DNA of 63,046 nucleotides from the NCBI GenBank assembly GCA_013823855.1, contig PNMW01000031.1, forward strand, positions 1 through 63,046. The letters are read 5' to 3'. The DNA comes from Lysobacteraceae bacterium. GTDB lineage: Bacteria > Pseudomonadota > Gammaproteobacteria > Nevskiales > Nevskiaceae. This document shows positions 52,547-62,871 of this stretch, piece by piece (position 1 is the stretch's first letter; each line of letters begins with the position of its first letter). Both the position numbers and the translations under genes were made by a program. The notes under the pieces were generated by a model, which saw nothing but the letters and a program-made list of their open reading frames with translations, was not told the origin of the DNA and did no database searches.

Positions 52547-53406
52547 GCAGTGTCGGGCAAGCAGCGGCATCCGGCACGGCTTACATCGACGCTGCGAACC
52601 TGTCGGTCGATGTCGGCGGCACGGTGTTCGCCTACCGCGATCTCGGGCCGCGCAGTGGCGTGCCGCTGATACTGCTCAATCACTGGGCAGCAACGCTCGA
52701 CAACTTCGATCCCTTCCTCGTCGATGGCCTGAGCCGCCGGCATCGGGTGATCGCCCTCGACTACCGGGGGATCGGCGCATCCGGCGGATCGGCCCCGCTG
52801 ACCGTCGATGAGATGGCGCGCGACGCCATCGCGCTGATCGCCGCACTGGGGCTTGCGCAAGTCGATCTGCTCGGCTTCTCGCTCGGCGGCTTCGTGGCGC
52901 AGGACATCGCGCTGAAAGCGCCGGGGCTGATCCGCAGGCTGATCCTCACCGGGACCGGGCCAGCCGGGGGCAAGGGCATCGACCGGGTCGGGCCGGTGTC
53001 GTGGCCGCTGATGTTCAGGGGCGCGCTGACGTTCAAGGACCCCAAGACCTATCTGTTCTTCACGACCACGGCCAATGGTCGTCAGGCGGCGCAAGCCTTC
53101 CTGAAGCGGATCAAGGCGCGCAAGGCGCAGCGCGACAAGGCGGCAACGCCGCGCGCCATGCTGCGGCAGTTGCAAGCAATCGAAGCCTGGGGCCGGCAGG
53201 CGCCGCAGGACCTCGGACGCATCGCGATGCCGGTGCTGATCGCCAATGGCGATCACGACATCATGGTGCCGACCGAGAACAGTCACGACATGGCGCGGCG
53301 CATTCCGAACGCGCAACTGGTCATCTATCCGGACGCGGGGCATGGCGGGATCTTCCAGCACCACGCCGATTTCGTGGCCAAGGCCTTGCGCTTCCTCGAA
53401 GCCTGA
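52543..53406 (+). CDS. Alpha/beta hydrolase, copy B
   Basis: The 287-residue product is related to the hydrolase at 50365. It has LLNHWAATLDNFDPFLVDGLSRRHRVIALDYRGIGASGG, VDLLGFSLGGFVAQDIALKAPGLIRRLILTGTGPAGG, ANGDHDIMVPTENSHDMARRIPNAQLVIYPDAGHGGIFQ. The shared LLGFSLGGF and NAQL-IYPDAGHG blocks indicate duplication within the cluster. The middle cap region differs (RVGPVSWPLMFRGALTFKDP), so the two may act on different esters. It starts four bases inside the SDR gene. Confidence 0.86.
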   Translation: MSSVGQAAASGTAYIDAANLSVDVGGTVFAYRDLGPRSGVPLILLNHWAATLDNFDPFLVDGLSRRHRVIALDYRGIGASGGSAPLTVDEMARDAIALIAALGLAQVDLLGFSLGGFVAQDIALKAPGLIRRLILTGTGPAGGKGIDRVGPVSWPLMFRGALTFKDPKTYLFFTTTANGRQAAQAFLKRIKARKAQRDKAATPRAMLRQLQAIEAWGRQAPQDLGRIAMPVLIANGDHDIMVPTENSHDMARRIPNAQLVIYPDAGHGGIFQHHADFVAKALRFLEA

Positions 53407-53486
53407 ATGATTCACGAGCGGCGAGCGCCGTTCGCCATCGAACCTATACCGCCCCGCAAGCGCGGAGCCGCTGACCGGAGCACGTC

Positions 53487-54488
53487 ATGAAAGCCTTTGT
53501 CGTCGAGCGTTACGGAAAGAAGCACGCCATTCGGATGGCCGAGCGGCCCGAGCCCGCACCGGGTGAGGACGAGGTGCTGGTCGAGATTCACGCCGCCAGC
53601 GTCAACCCGCTGGACGCCATGCTGCGAGCAGGCGAATTCAAGCTGCTGCTGCCCTACAAGCTGCCGCTGATTCTTGGCAACGATTTCGCCGGTGTCGTGA
53701 TCCGGGTCGGCGCGCGCGTCCGCAGCTTCAAGCCGGGTGACGAGGTCTACGCGCGCACCGACACCGATCGCGCCGGCAGCTTCGCCGAGCGCATCGCGAT
53801 CAGGGAATCCTCGCTCGCGCACAAGCCGAAGACGCTGAGCATGGAGCAGGCGGCGTCGATCCCGCTGGTCGGGCTGACCGCGTGGCAGGCGTTGATCGAC
53901 CAGGCCAGCGTGAAGGCCGGGCAGAAGGTGCTGATTCATGCGGGCTCCGGGGGCGTCGGCAGCTTCGCGATCCAGTTGGCCAAGCATCTGGGCGCCACGG
54001 TGGCAACGACCACCAGCACTGCGAACGTGGGCTGGGTGAAAGGCCTCGGTGCCGACGTGGTCGTCGACTACAAGACGCAGGCGTTCGAGCAGGTGTTGGG
54101 CGGCTACGATTTCGCCTTGAACAGTCTCAAGGGCGACACGCTCGAACGGTCGCTGCGGGTACTCAAGCCCGGTGCCCTGGCGATTTCACTGTCCGGGCCT
54201 CCGGACAAGGCATTCGCGCAGGCGCTTGGACTGAACGGGATGCTCCAGCTGGTCATGAGCCTGCTCAGCTTCGGCATCCGCAGGAAGGCCGCGGCGCGAC
54301 AGCTCCGCTATTCGTTCCTGTTCATGCGGCCGAGCGGCGAACAACTGGCGAAGATCGCCGCCCTCGTCGACGCCGGCACCATCCGGCCGGTGGTCGACCG
54401 GTTGTTCCCGTTCGAATCGACTCCGGATGCCCTCGCCTATGTGGAGCAGGGTCGTGCCAAGGGCAAGGTCGTCATCAAGATCAAGTAA
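53487..54488 (+). CDS. Zinc-independent medium-chain NADP-dependent oxidoreductase (quinone oxidoreductase-like)
   Basis: The 333-residue product is an MDR-family enzyme with the GroES-like N-terminal domain (ASVNPLDAMLRAGEF, LGNDFAGVVIRVGARVRSFKPGDEVYAR). Its nucleotide-binding domain carries HAGSGGVGSFAIQLAKHLGATVATTTS near residue 152. The cysteine zinc ligands of alcohol dehydrogenases are absent, placing it with quinone/enone reductases. The insertion near residue 255 (LNGMLQLVMSLLSFGIRRKAA) is unusual and hydrophobic. It probably reduces an unsaturated carbonyl intermediate, in parallel to the flavin oxidoreductase. Confidence 0.88.
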   Translation: MKAFVVERYGKKHAIRMAERPEPAPGEDEVLVEIHAASVNPLDAMLRAGEFKLLLPYKLPLILGNDFAGVVIRVGARVRSFKPGDEVYARTDTDRAGSFAERIAIRESSLAHKPKTLSMEQAASIPLVGLTAWQALIDQASVKAGQKVLIHAGSGGVGSFAIQLAKHLGATVATTTSTANVGWVKGLGADVVVDYKTQAFEQVLGGYDFALNSLKGDTLERSLRVLKPGALAISLSGPPDKAFAQALGLNGMLQLVMSLLSFGIRRKAAARQLRYSFLFMRPSGEQLAKIAALVDAGTIRPVVDRLFPFESTPDALAYVEQGRAKGKVVIKIK

Positions 54489-54524
54489 CGCGTCACGCGG
54501 CACCTCAATATCGGGAGCACATTG

Positions 54525-54980
54525 ATGAACCTGCTGAAAGATAGCGCCGACCAGACCGGTCTGGAGCAGTTGCGTGGCTGGATCGAAAGCGGCCAGCAGC
54601 CCGCGATCGGCGAAACCCTCCAGTTTTCGCTGGTGGAAGTCTCGGAAGGCCGCGCGGTGTTCGCCGGAACACCAGGGCCACATGCCTACAACCCGATCGG
54701 CTCGGTGCACGGCGGCTACGCGGCCACCTTGCTGGACTCGGCCTGCGGCTGCGCAGTGCACGCCGCACTCGGTGCCCATCAGGGCTACACGACTCTGGAA
54801 CTGAAGGTCGCCTATCACCGCGGCCTGAGTGCCAGCACCGGACCGGTGCGCGCCGAAGGCAAGGTGGTATCGATCGGCAAGCGGGTGGCATTTGCCGAAG
54901 CGCGGATCACCGACGACGCGGGACGCCTGTACGCCTCGGCGACATCGACCTTGCTGGTGTTCGAGATGAAGTCCTCATAG
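54525..54980 (+). CDS. PaaI-type hotdog-fold thioesterase
   Basis: The 151-residue product has the PaaI/DUF4442-like hotdog pattern: NPIGSVHGGYAATLLDSACGCAVHA near residue 62, with the HGG motif and the catalytic aspartate, and then TTLELKVAYHRGLSASTGPVRAEGKVVSIGKRVAFAEARITDDAGRLYASATSTLLVF. It hydrolyses acyl-CoA thioesters, probably to release or recycle CoA at the end of the pathway. The ATG at 54525 is preferred over a TTG three bases upstream. It closes the TetR-2 module. Confidence 0.88.
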   Translation: MNLLKDSADQTGLEQLRGWIESGQQPAIGETLQFSLVEVSEGRAVFAGTPGPHAYNPIGSVHGGYAATLLDSACGCAVHAALGAHQGYTTLELKVAYHRGLSASTGPVRAEGKVVSIGKRVAFAEARITDDAGRLYASATSTLLVFEMKSS

Positions 54981-55167
54981 GGCAGGCAGCGCCCGCTTTG
55001 GCGGGCTGGATCGTTGTCCGCGACGTGCCCAAGGTCCGTGAATCTGACCTACCTGATCCGGTGAACCGCACTCGTTTTTCGGCGGCCTTTCTGTTGCCCC
55101 GCGCCGCTGCGCCGGGGATTTCCGTTTTTTCTGACAGATCCGGCATTTCTCTTGCTGGAGATCGGGC

Positions 55168-57894
55168 ATGGACGACACGACCCCCAACGGCAGCACCGAC
55201 CCCCGAACCGCCCGCAATGCCGCAGACGCGCCGCTGCGCGAAAACGTGCGCCGGATTGGCGCCACCGTGGGTGAAATGCTCGCCGAGCAGCAGGGCCCGG
55301 CCTTTCTCGACGGCGTGGAAACGGTGCGGACCACGGCGATCCGCCGCCGCGAGGGCGGTGCATCGGCCGAGGAGCTGTCGAACCTGCTGTCGGGCCTGCC
55401 GGTCGTGCAGGCCGAATGGCTGACCCGGGCGTTCTCGACCTACTTTCAGGGCGTCAACATCGCCGAGCGGGTGCACCGCATCCGCCGCCGTCGCGATTAC
55501 GAACGCGCCGGCGCCGGGGCGCAGCCGGATTCGCTGCTGCATGCACTGACGCAGCTCAAGGCGGCGGGCGTCAGCGCCCGCGAACTGCTGCTGTGGCTGA
55601 ACCGGCTCGATGTCGAACCGGTGTTCACCGCCCATCCGACCGAAGCGGTGCGCGGCTCGATCCTGGAAAAGGAGCAGCAGATCGTCCGCTGTCTGGTCAA
55701 CGAATTCGACCCCAGCCTGACGCCGCCGGAACGCGCCGCCGACTGGGGCCGGCTGCGGATGTCGCTGACCGCCAGCTGGCAGACCCGCGAAACCGCCGCC
55801 GCCCGGCCGACCGTGCAGGACGAATGCGACCACGTCGGCTTCTATCTGGGTGGTGCGATCTACAACATCGTGCCGGCGTTCTTCGAAGCCTTCGAGGACG
55901 CCATCCGTGCCGTCTACGGCACCGAGGTCGAGATGCCGCGGATCCTGCGCTTCGGCTCGTGGGTCGGCGGCGACATGGACGGCAACCCGAATGTCGGCGC
56001 CGACACCATCGCCGCCACCTTGAAGAGCCAGCGCGCCCGCATCCTCGAACGCTATGCGGCGGAAGTCGGGGAGTTGTCCGACACGCTGAGCCAGACGCTG
56101 GATCGCGTCGAAGTCGCCGGCGAACTGCTGCGCCGCACGGCGGCCTACAAGCAGTTGCTGCCCGAAGCCGGCGCGGCGCTGAAGCCGCGCCATGCCGACA
56201 TGCCGTACCGGCTGTTCCTGAGCCTGGTCCGCGCCCGGCTGCGCGCCACCGCCGGCGATGATCACGGCGGCTACGAGCACGCCGAAGCGTTCCGCGCCGA
56301 TATCGAGCTGGTCGCCGAAAGCCTGCTGGCCGGCAAGGGGCTGAACGCCGGCTGGTACGCGGTGCGCCGGCTGCTGTGGCGGGTACGCACCTTCGGTTTC
56401 CATCTGGCGCGGCTCGACTGCCGCCAGGATTCGCGGGTTCACGCCAAGGCGATCGCCGCGCTGATCGGCGACGCCGCCTGGCCGGACCTCGACGGCGACA
56501 CCCAGGCGGCCCGCCTGCGGGACTACGCCGGCGGCACGGCGCGCTTCGCCGCGTCCGACGATCCGGTCGCGGTCCGCTGCGCGGCGGTGTTCACCACCCT
56601 GGCCGACGCGATCCAGCGCTACGGTGCCGAAGCCACCGGCCTCTACATCATCTCGATGGCGCAGCGTGCCGCCGACGTGCTCGCGGTGCTGGCGCTGGCG
56701 CGCCACGGCGGCATGGTCGACGCGGCCGGCCAGGTGCCGCTCGACATCGCACCGCTGTTCGAAACCGTCGACGATCTGAAGGCCGGCCCGGACACCTTGC
56801 GGGCGCTGTTCACCGATCCGGTCTACCGCGCCCATCTGAACGCCCGCGGCGACCGCCAGGCGGTGATGCTCGGCTATTCGGACAGCGGCAAGGACGGCGG
56901 CACGGTGGCCTCACGCTGGGGCCTGCAACGCGCCCAGGTCGAGCTGCTGGAAGCGGCGCAAGCCTTCGGCATCAAGCTCAAGTTCTTCCACGGCCGTGGC
57001 GGCTCGGCCAGCCGCGGCGGCGGCAAGATCGCCCCGGCGCTGATGTCCAGCCCGCGCGGTTCGGTGGCGGGTTCGCTGCGGGTCACCGAGCAGGGCGAGG
57101 TGATCCACCGCAAGTACGGCATTCGCGCGCTGGCGCTGCGCAGCCTCGAACAGATGGTTGGCGCCACCTTGCGGGCATCGTTGCGTCCCCGGGTGCCCGA
57201 AGCCCGCGAAGGCGCCTGGCGCGAAGCGATGACGGCGATTTCCGCGCACTCGCGCGCCGCCTATCGTGCGTTCGTCGACGCGCCGGAGTTCGTCGACTAC
57301 TTCCGCACCGCCACGCCGATCGACGTGATCGAAAAGATGACCCTCGGCAGCCGTCCGAGCCGGCGCGGCACGATGGTTGGTGTCGAGTCCCTGCGTGCGA
57401 TTCCCTGGGTGTTCGCCTGGACCCAGTGCCGCTCCGGCATCACCGCCTGGTATGGCATGGGCGCCGGACTGGAACGGGCGGCGCAGGAATTCGGCGAGGA
57501 CCGGCTGTTGCAGATGGCCCGCGACTGGGCGTTCTTCCGGGTCATGCTCGACGACACCGACATGATCCTCGCCAAGTGCGATCTCGACATTGCCGAGCGC
57601 TTCTCGCGGCTGTCCGGCGGCCTGCATGCCCGCTTCTTCCCGATGATCGCCGCCGAATTCGAGCGGACCCGCCACTGGGTGCTGAAGCTGCGTGGCGAGG
57701 ACACCTTGCTGGCCAGCGAACCGCGGCTCGCCGAATCGATCCGGGTGCGCAACCCGTACATCGACCCGATCAGCTTCCTGCAGGTGGACCTGCTGGCCCG
57801 CTGGCGCGCCTCCGGTTCAGCGGACGAAGCCCTGATGAACGCGCTGGTCGCCACCGTCAACGGCGTTGCCCAGGGACTCCAGAATACCGGGTGA
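55168..57894 (+). CDS. ppc: Phosphoenolpyruvate carboxylase
   Basis: PEPC refills the TCA cycle by carboxylating PEP to oxaloacetate. The 908-residue product has the catalytic histidine in [17 protein letters not shown] (H156), [36 protein letters not shown] and the flexible loop [14 protein letters not shown]. It also has [31 protein letters not shown] and the conserved C-terminal QNTG that takes part in the allosteric site. Length matches the bacterial family. It has its own 187-base upstream gap. Confidence 0.97.
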   Translation: MDDTTPNGSTDPRTARNAADAPLRENVRRIGATVGEMLAEQQGPAFLDGVETVRTTAIRRREGGASAEELSNLLSGLPVVQAEWLTRAFSTYFQGVNIAERVHRIRRRRDYERAGAGAQPDSLLHALTQLKAAGVSARELLLWLNRLDVEPVFTAHPTEAVRGSILEKEQQIVRCLVNEFDPSLTPPERAADWGRLRMSLTASWQTRETAAARPTVQDECDHVGFYLGGAIYNIVPAFFEAFEDAIRAVYGTEVEMPRILRFGSWVGGDMDGNPNVGADTIAATLKSQRARILERYAAEVGELSDTLSQTLDRVEVAGELLRRTAAYKQLLPEAGAALKPRHADMPYRLFLSLVRARLRATAGDDHGGYEHAEAFRADIELVAESLLAGKGLNAGWYAVRRLLWRVRTFGFHLARLDCRQDSRVHAKAIAALIGDAAWPDLDGDTQAARLRDYAGGTARFAASDDPVAVRCAAVFTTLADAIQRYGAEATGLYIISMAQRAADVLAVLALARHGGMVDAAGQVPLDIAPLFETVDDLKAGPDTLRALFTDPVYRAHLNARGDRQAVMLGYSDSGKDGGTVASRWGLQRAQVELLEAAQAFGIKLKFFHGRGGSASRGGGKIAPALMSSPRGSVAGSLRVTEQGEVIHRKYGIRALALRSLEQMVGATLRASLRPRVPEAREGAWREAMTAISAHSRAAYRAFVDAPEFVDYFRTATPIDVIEKMTLGSRPSRRGTMVGVESLRAIPWVFAWTQCRSGITAWYGMGAGLERAAQEFGEDRLLQMARDWAFFRVMLDDTDMILAKCDLDIAERFSRLSGGLHARFFPMIAAEFERTRHWVLKLRGEDTLLASEPRLAESIRVRNPYIDPISFLQVDLLARWRASGSADEALMNALVATVNGVAQGLQNTG

Positions 57895-58006
57895 GGCAGC
57901 TCGCCCGCGCGCGCAGCCCCGTGTAACGACGCACGCCCATCGCGCCGAAGGCGTGATGGGCAGGCACGGTCGAATTCCAGGCCGCCCGGCAGGCGTCGAC
58001 TGCAGC

Positions 58007-58033
58007 AAAAAGGGACGCCGAAGCGTCCCTTTC
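58007..58033. terminator. Bidirectional terminator between ppc and metK
   Basis: GGGACGC-CGAA-GCGTCCC is flanked by AAAAA on the left and TTTC on the right. On the minus strand it is followed by five T residues and serves metK, which ends at 58055. On the plus strand it lies 117 bases after ppc. Confidence 0.82.
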
Positions 58034-58054
58034 GTCGCCGCCGGCAGTCGCGGC

Positions 58055-59281
58055 TTACTTCAGCTTCTTTGCCGCGTCCTTCAGCAGGTCGGCCTTGTCG
58101 GTCTTTTCCCACGAGAACGCGGTGAAGGTTTCGCCGTTCAGGGTGATGTCGTAAGGCTTGCGGCCGAAGTGGCCGTAGGCGGCGGTGACCTGGTACATCG
58201 GGTGGATGAGATCCAGCATCTTGATGATGCCGCCCGGGCGCAGGTCGAAGTGGGTGCGGACCAGCTTTTCCAGCGCTTCGTCGCTGATCTTGCCGGTGCC
58301 GAAGCTGGTGACGAAGATCGAGGTCGGCTCGGCGACACCGATCGCGTAAGACACCTGCACTTCGACCTTCGAGGCCAGACCGGCGGCGACGAGGTTCTTG
58401 GCGACGTAGCGGGCGGCGTAGGCGGCCGAGCGGTCGACCTTCGACGGATCCTTGCCCGAGAACGCACCGCCGCCGTGGCGGGCCCAGCCGCCGTAGCTGT
58501 CGACGATGATCTTGCGGCCGGTCAGGCCGCAGTCGCCGACCGGTCCGCCGATCACGAAGTTGCCGGTCGGGTTGATGTGGAACTTGGTCGACTTGCTGAT
58601 CCACTTTTCCGGGATCACCGGCTTGATGATCGACTCCATGACCGCTTCGCGCAGGTCCTTGAGCTTGATGTCCGGGCTGTGCTGCGTCGACAGCACGACG
58701 GCGTCCACGCCGACGGCGACGCCGTTCTCGTAGCGCAGCGTGACCTGCGACTTGGCATCCGGGCGCAGCCAGGCGAGGCCGCCCTTCTTGGCCTTGCGGA
58801 TCTTCGACTGCTGCTCGACCAGACGGTGCGAGTAGTAGATCGGCGCCGGCATCAGCTCCTTGGTTTCATCGCAGGCGTAGCCGAACATCAGGCCCTGGTC
58901 GCCGGCGCCGATGTCTTCCGGCGCCTTCTCCTTCTTCTTGGTGCCGTCGACACCCATCGCGATGTCCGGCGACTGCTTGCCGATGATGTTCAGGATGCCG
59001 CAGGTGGCGCCGTCGAAACCGACATCGGAGGAGTTGTAGCCGACATCGCTGATGACCTTGCGTACCAGCGCTTCGAGATCAACCCAGGCACTGGTCGTGA
59101 CTTCACCGGCCACGATCGCGACACCGGTCTTGACCAGCGTTTCGCAGGCCACGCGGGCGCGCTTGTCCTGCGTGAGGATGGCGTCGAGCACCGCGTCGGA
59201 GATCTGGTCCGCGAGCTTGTCCGGGTGGCCTTCGGAAACGGATTCGGACGTGAAGAGATAGCGGCTCGTGGCGTTGGTCAC
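58055..59281 (-). CDS. metK: S-adenosylmethionine synthetase
   Basis: MetK forms SAM from methionine and ATP. The 408-residue product has [24 protein letters not shown] at the start, [16 protein letters not shown], the P-loop-like [32 protein letters not shown] and [18 protein letters not shown]. Translation starts with GTG at 59281, because the family N-terminus lies there and GAGGAA sits seven bases upstream. Length is slightly above E. coli MetK (384). Upstream are two GCGGATA repeats also found, inverted, at ahcY. Confidence 0.96.
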   Translation of the reverse strand: MTNATSRYLFTSESVSEGHPDKLADQISDAVLDAILTQDKRARVACETLVKTGVAIVAGEVTTSAWVDLEALVRKVISDVGYNSSDVGFDGATCGILNIIGKQSPDIAMGVDGTKKKEKAPEDIGAGDQGLMFGYACDETKELMPAPIYYSHRLVEQQSKIRKAKKGGLAWLRPDAKSQVTLRYENGVAVGVDAVVLSTQHSPDIKLKDLREAVMESIIKPVIPEKWISKSTKFHINPTGNFVIGGPVGDCGLTGRKIIVDSYGGWARHGGGAFSGKDPSKVDRSAAYAARYVAKNLVAAGLASKVEVQVSYAIGVAEPTSIFVTSFGTGKISDEALEKLVRTHFDLRPGGIIKMLDLIHPMYQVTAAYGHFGRKPYDITLNGETFTAFSWEKTDKADLLKDAAKKLK

Positions 59282-59308
59282 TGCGGGTTCCTCGTGTGAT
59301 CGGGGCAT

Positions 59309-59323
59309 GCGGATAAGCGGATA
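59309..59323. repeat. Two GCGGATA direct repeats upstream of metK
   Basis: GCGGATA at 59309-59315 and 59317-59323 lie 28-42 bases before the metK start codon. The same 7-mer forms an inverted repeat in the ahcY promoter at 41768-41785. A shared regulator of SAM-cycle genes is possible. Confidence 0.45.
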
Positions 59324-59453
59324 GGGTAATGCATGGTCCCGGGCGCTGCATCCGCCGGGCAAGGAACATTTGCTGGCTACAATTCGCGCGGATCGTCATC
59401 AATGCCGCCCGGCTGCGGCACATGCCCGGCCGTCATGCCAACCGAGAACCACG

Positions 59454-60014
59454 ATGGCCCAGACCCCGTCGACGATGTTGCCGCTCGGCACCGTTGCCCC
59501 GCCGTTCGCGCTGCCGGACACGGTCAGCGGTGCGACGGTCTCGTTCGAGCAGATCCGTTCGGCGCAGGCCACGGTGGTGATGTTCATCTGCAATCACTGT
59601 CCGTACGTGATCCATGTGAAGGACGAGCTGGTGCGGCTGGCGCGCGACTACCGGCCGCGTGGCGTGGCCTTCGTCGCGATCTCCAGCAACGATGTCGAGC
59701 ACTACCCGCAGGACGCGCCGGCCTTGATGCGCGACTTCGCAGCGGCGTCCGGCTTCAGTTTCCCCTATCTGTATGACGAGTCGCAGAACGTGGCGCGCGC
59801 CTACCAGGCGGCCTGCACGCCGGACTTCTTCGTGTTCGACGGCGCCTCGAAGCTGGTGTATCGCGGCCAGCTGGATGATTCGCGTCCCGGCAATGGCAAG
59901 CCGGCGACCGGCGCTGCGATGCGCGCCGCACTCGATGCACTGCTGGCCGGCCTGCCGGTCGGCGACGAACAGATTCCGAGTGTTGGCTGCAACATCAAGT
60001 GGAAGCGGGCCTGA
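59454..60014 (+). CDS. Thioredoxin-fold (AhpC/TSA-like) family protein
   Basis: The 186-residue product is a cytoplasmic thioredoxin-fold protein of the redoxin/AhpC-TSA type. It has PLGTVAPPFALPDTVSG at the start, VVMFICNHCPYVIHVKDELVRLA with a CxxC motif near residues 46-49, FVAISSNDVEHYPQDAP, QAACTPDFFVFDGASKLVYRGQLDDSRP and the typical ending PSVGCNIKWK. The CNHCPYV motif and the C-terminal cysteine are shared by a widespread uncharacterised subgroup. It is divergent from metK and lies 69 bases before the glutathione-reductase gene, suggesting a thiol-redox role. Confidence 0.88.
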   Translation: MAQTPSTMLPLGTVAPPFALPDTVSGATVSFEQIRSAQATVVMFICNHCPYVIHVKDELVRLARDYRPRGVAFVAISSNDVEHYPQDAPALMRDFAAASGFSFPYLYDESQNVARAYQAACTPDFFVFDGASKLVYRGQLDDSRPGNGKPATGAAMRAALDALLAGLPVGDEQIPSVGCNIKWKRA

Positions 60015-60083
60015 TCGGCGCCGCCGATGGCGTCGATGCCCGACAGGCGCAGACTGATCCACTGAACTCCTGAGGATCTGCCG

Positions 60084-61445
60084 ATGACCGCGAACGCGCC
60101 GACGCTGCAATGTGACTATGTCGTGCTGGGAGGCGGCAGCGGCGGCATCGCCTCGGCGCGCCGGGCGGCGCAGTACGGCGCCCGCGTGGTGCTGATCGAG
60201 CCGGCGCGGCTGGGCGGCACCTGTGTCAACGTCGGCTGCGTGCCGAAAAAGCTGATGTGGCATGCCGCGCAGATCGCCGGCACCCTGGCCGAAGCGGAAG
60301 GCTACGGTTTCGCGATCGGCCCGAATTCCCATGACTGGCCACGGCTCGTCGAGCGCCGCGAAGCCTATGTACGGCGGCTCAACGGCATCTATCGCGACGG
60401 CCTGAACAAGGATCGCGTGCAGGTGCTCGAAGGCTTCGGGCGCCTGTTGCCGGACGGCACCGTCGCCTGCGGTGAAACGCGGATCGCCGCCCGCCATGTG
60501 CTGATCGCCACCGGCGGACGGCCGCAGCGGCCGACCGTTCCGGGGGCCGAACTGGGCATCGATTCGAACGGCTTCTTCGCGCTGGCGGAGCGACCGGCCT
60601 CGGTGGTCGTGGTCGGCGGCGGCTATATCGCGGTGGAACTAGCTGGCGTGCTGCGCGCGCTCGGCAGCGCGGTGACGCTGATCGTGCGCGGCGAACGGCT
60701 GCTCGGCAGCTTCGACAGCATGCTCGGTGACGAACTGCGGGCCGCCTTCGACCATCACGGCGTCAAGCTGCGCCTGGGCAGTCAGATCGCCGCGATCGAG
60801 CGCGCCGACGCCGGGCTGCGCATCAGGCTCGACGACGGTCAGCTGCTGCACGGCGACAGCCTGATCTGGGCGACCGGCCGCCAGGCCAACACGGCTGGAC
60901 TAGGCCTGGTCGAGGCCGGGATCGCGCTGGATCGCATGGGGCATGTCGTGGTCGACGAATGGCAGGACACGACGCGGCCCAACGTGCATGCGGTCGGCGA
61001 TGTCTGCGGCCGCGTGGCGCTGACGCCGGTGGCGATCGCGGCCGGGCGACGGCTGTCCGATCGCCTGTTCGGTGGCAAGGCCGATCGCAAGCTCGACTAC
61101 AGCAACGTGCCCAGCGTGGTGTTCAGCCACCCTCCGATCGGCAGCGTCGGAATCAGCGAGGCGCAGGCGATCGAGCGTCACGGAACTGAAGCAGTCAAGG
61201 TCTACCGTACGCGGTTCAAGGCGCTGTACTACGGTCTGCTCGAGGTCAAGCAGGACACGGCGATGAAGCTCGTCTGTGTCGGCCCGGAGGAGCGGGTGGT
61301 CGGGGTCCATGTCATCGGCGCGGGTGCCGACGAGATGCTGCAGGGCTTTGCGGTCGCGGTACGCATGGGGGCCACCAAGCGTGACTTCGACGACACGGTT
61401 GCCATTCATCCCACCAGTGCCGAAGAGCTGGTGACGATGCGTTGA
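60084..61445 (+). CDS. gor: Glutathione-disulfide reductase-like flavoenzyme
   Basis: The 453-residue product is a pyridine nucleotide-disulfide oxidoreductase. It shows the FAD motif [27 protein letters not shown], the redox pair [13 protein letters not shown] (C47, C52), the NAD(P) motif [67 protein letters not shown] and the C-terminal [14 protein letters not shown] with the catalytic histidine. The GCVPKKLMW form and total length fit glutathione reductase best, with trypanothione-like or related reductases as alternatives. GGAT-rich leader AGGAT at 60072-60076 supports the start. Confidence 0.92.
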   Translation: MTANAPTLQCDYVVLGGGSGGIASARRAAQYGARVVLIEPARLGGTCVNVGCVPKKLMWHAAQIAGTLAEAEGYGFAIGPNSHDWPRLVERREAYVRRLNGIYRDGLNKDRVQVLEGFGRLLPDGTVACGETRIAARHVLIATGGRPQRPTVPGAELGIDSNGFFALAERPASVVVVGGGYIAVELAGVLRALGSAVTLIVRGERLLGSFDSMLGDELRAAFDHHGVKLRLGSQIAAIERADAGLRIRLDDGQLLHGDSLIWATGRQANTAGLGLVEAGIALDRMGHVVVDEWQDTTRPNVHAVGDVCGRVALTPVAIAAGRRLSDRLFGGKADRKLDYSNVPSVVFSHPPIGSVGISEAQAIERHGTEAVKVYRTRFKALYYGLLEVKQDTAMKLVCVGPEERVVGVHVIGAGADEMLQGFAVAVRMGATKRDFDDTVAIHPTSAEELVTMR

Positions 61446-61680
61446 CGCGGACTCGCAGAAGCTGTCACGGCGACCGCTTTGCCCCGACAGAATGAAAAAA
61501 ACTTACGTTAAACAAACGGTTCATGGCGGTTTGATGGCAGTTCGGCCTTGCTTGCTTATGGCGTCGGCACCTCAGTAGTATTCGCGCTTCCCCAGTTCGC
61601 CGCTCGCGTTGGTGCATCTTTTGCAAGCACCGCGCAGACGTTTTCGGCGCATCAGAAACCAAATTTACGGAGTACCTCCC

Positions 61681-62406
61681 GTGGCAGCCAGTCTCATCAA
61701 TTTTGCGGCCGAGGCCGCCGGTGCGATCAACCCGGCCGACCTGTCAATCATGACGCTCGTGTCGCACGCAGACCCGGTGGTCAAGGGCGTGCTGATCATC
61801 CTCGTGTTCTTCTCGTTCTGGTGCTGGACGGTGATGTTCGACAAGTTCATCGCCATGGCCAAGGCCAACGGCGCCATCGGCCGACTGGAAGACAAGATCG
61901 AGACCGGCACGCTCGAAGACATCATCAATTACGAGGACGAGAAGAAGCATCCGCTGGCACTGGTCGTAGAGGCCGGCAACATCGAATGGCGGGAGGGCTC
62001 GGGCGAACACGCTCACGAAGCGCTGCACGAAGTGCGTGATCGCATCGAGCATGCGATGCGCCTGGAACTGTCGAACGAGATCCGCCGCCTCAACAAGGGT
62101 CTGCCGTTCCTCGCCACCGTGGGCTCGGCGGCCCCGTTCATCGGCCTGTTCGGCACCGTGTGGGGCATCATGAACACCTTCACCAGCATCGGTGCCAACC
62201 GCGACACCTCGCTGGCCACCGTGGCCCCGGGCATCGCCGAAGCGCTGATCGCCACCGGCATCGGCCTCGCTGCCGCGATCCCGGCGATCATGGCCTACAA
62301 CAAGCTGTCGACCGACATGGGCCGCTACTCGGGCCGCGTGGGTACGGTCGTCGGCATCTACTCGGGTCGTCTCGCCAAGCGCTTCGCGCCGGCCGGCAAG
62401 AGCTGA
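61681..62406 (+). CDS. exbB: ExbB/TolQ-type proton channel protein of the TonB system
   Basis: ExbB forms the pentameric membrane channel that, with ExbD, uses the proton gradient to energise TonB. The 241-residue product has three helices: KGVLIILVFFSFWCWTVMFDKFI; LPFLATVGSAAPFIGLFGTVWGIMNTFTSI; and ATVAPGIAEALIATGIGLAAAIPAIMAYN. The second and third carry the conserved family blocks. Translation starts with GTG at 61681 behind CGGAG at 61668-61672. It is followed after four bases by exbD and then tonB. Confidence 0.95.
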   Translation: MAASLINFAAEAAGAINPADLSIMTLVSHADPVVKGVLIILVFFSFWCWTVMFDKFIAMAKANGAIGRLEDKIETGTLEDIINYEDEKKHPLALVVEAGNIEWREGSGEHAHEALHEVRDRIEHAMRLELSNEIRRLNKGLPFLATVGSAAPFIGLFGTVWGIMNTFTSIGANRDTSLATVAPGIAEALIATGIGLAAAIPAIMAYNKLSTDMGRYSGRVGTVVGIYSGRLAKRFAPAGKS

Positions 62407-62410
62407 TCCC

Positions 62411-62854
62411 GTGGGCCTGAACGTCAAGGTCTCATCCGGGGACGGTGACGAAGGCGAAATGCCGCCTGTCGCGGAGATCAACATCACGCCGATGGTCGAC
62501 GTGATGCTGGTGCTCCTGATCATCTTCATGGTCACCGCGCCGCTGATGCTGCCGCAATTGCCGATCACGCTGCCGAAGGCCTCTCTCGACGAGATGGGCA
62601 AGCCGCGTGACCCCCTCATCATCTCGATCGATACCGCGAGCGAGTACTTCATCAACAACGGCCCGCTGACCCAGCAGGTGCCCTACGAACAGCTTGGCCA
62701 GGCCTTGCGCGCGATTTCCGCGAAGCAGGCTGACAACCTCGTCTACATCCGCTCCGACAAGGGCGTGGAATACGGCAAGGTCGTCGAACTGATCAGCCTC
62801 GTCGGTGCTTCCGGGTTCTACAAGGTCTCGTTGATGGCCGAAGCCCAGCAATAG
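62411..62854 (+). CDS. exbD: ExbD/TolR-type protein of the TonB system
   Basis: The 147-residue product has a single N-terminal helix with the proton-pathway aspartate in INITPMVDVMLVLLIIFMVTAPLM near residue 32, followed by a periplasmic domain (ISIDTASEYFINNGPLTQQVPYEQLGQALRAISAKQADNLVYIRSDKGVEYGKVVELISLVGASGFYKVSLM). This is the ExbD/TolR layout. It starts with GTG four bases after exbB and precedes tonB by 17 bases. Confidence 0.95.
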   Translation: MGLNVKVSSGDGDEGEMPPVAEINITPMVDVMLVLLIIFMVTAPLMLPQLPITLPKASLDEMGKPRDPLIISIDTASEYFINNGPLTQQVPYEQLGQALRAISAKQADNLVYIRSDKGVEYGKVVELISLVGASGFYKVSLMAEAQQ

Positions 62855-62871
62855 GGCTGGAGCTATCCCCA

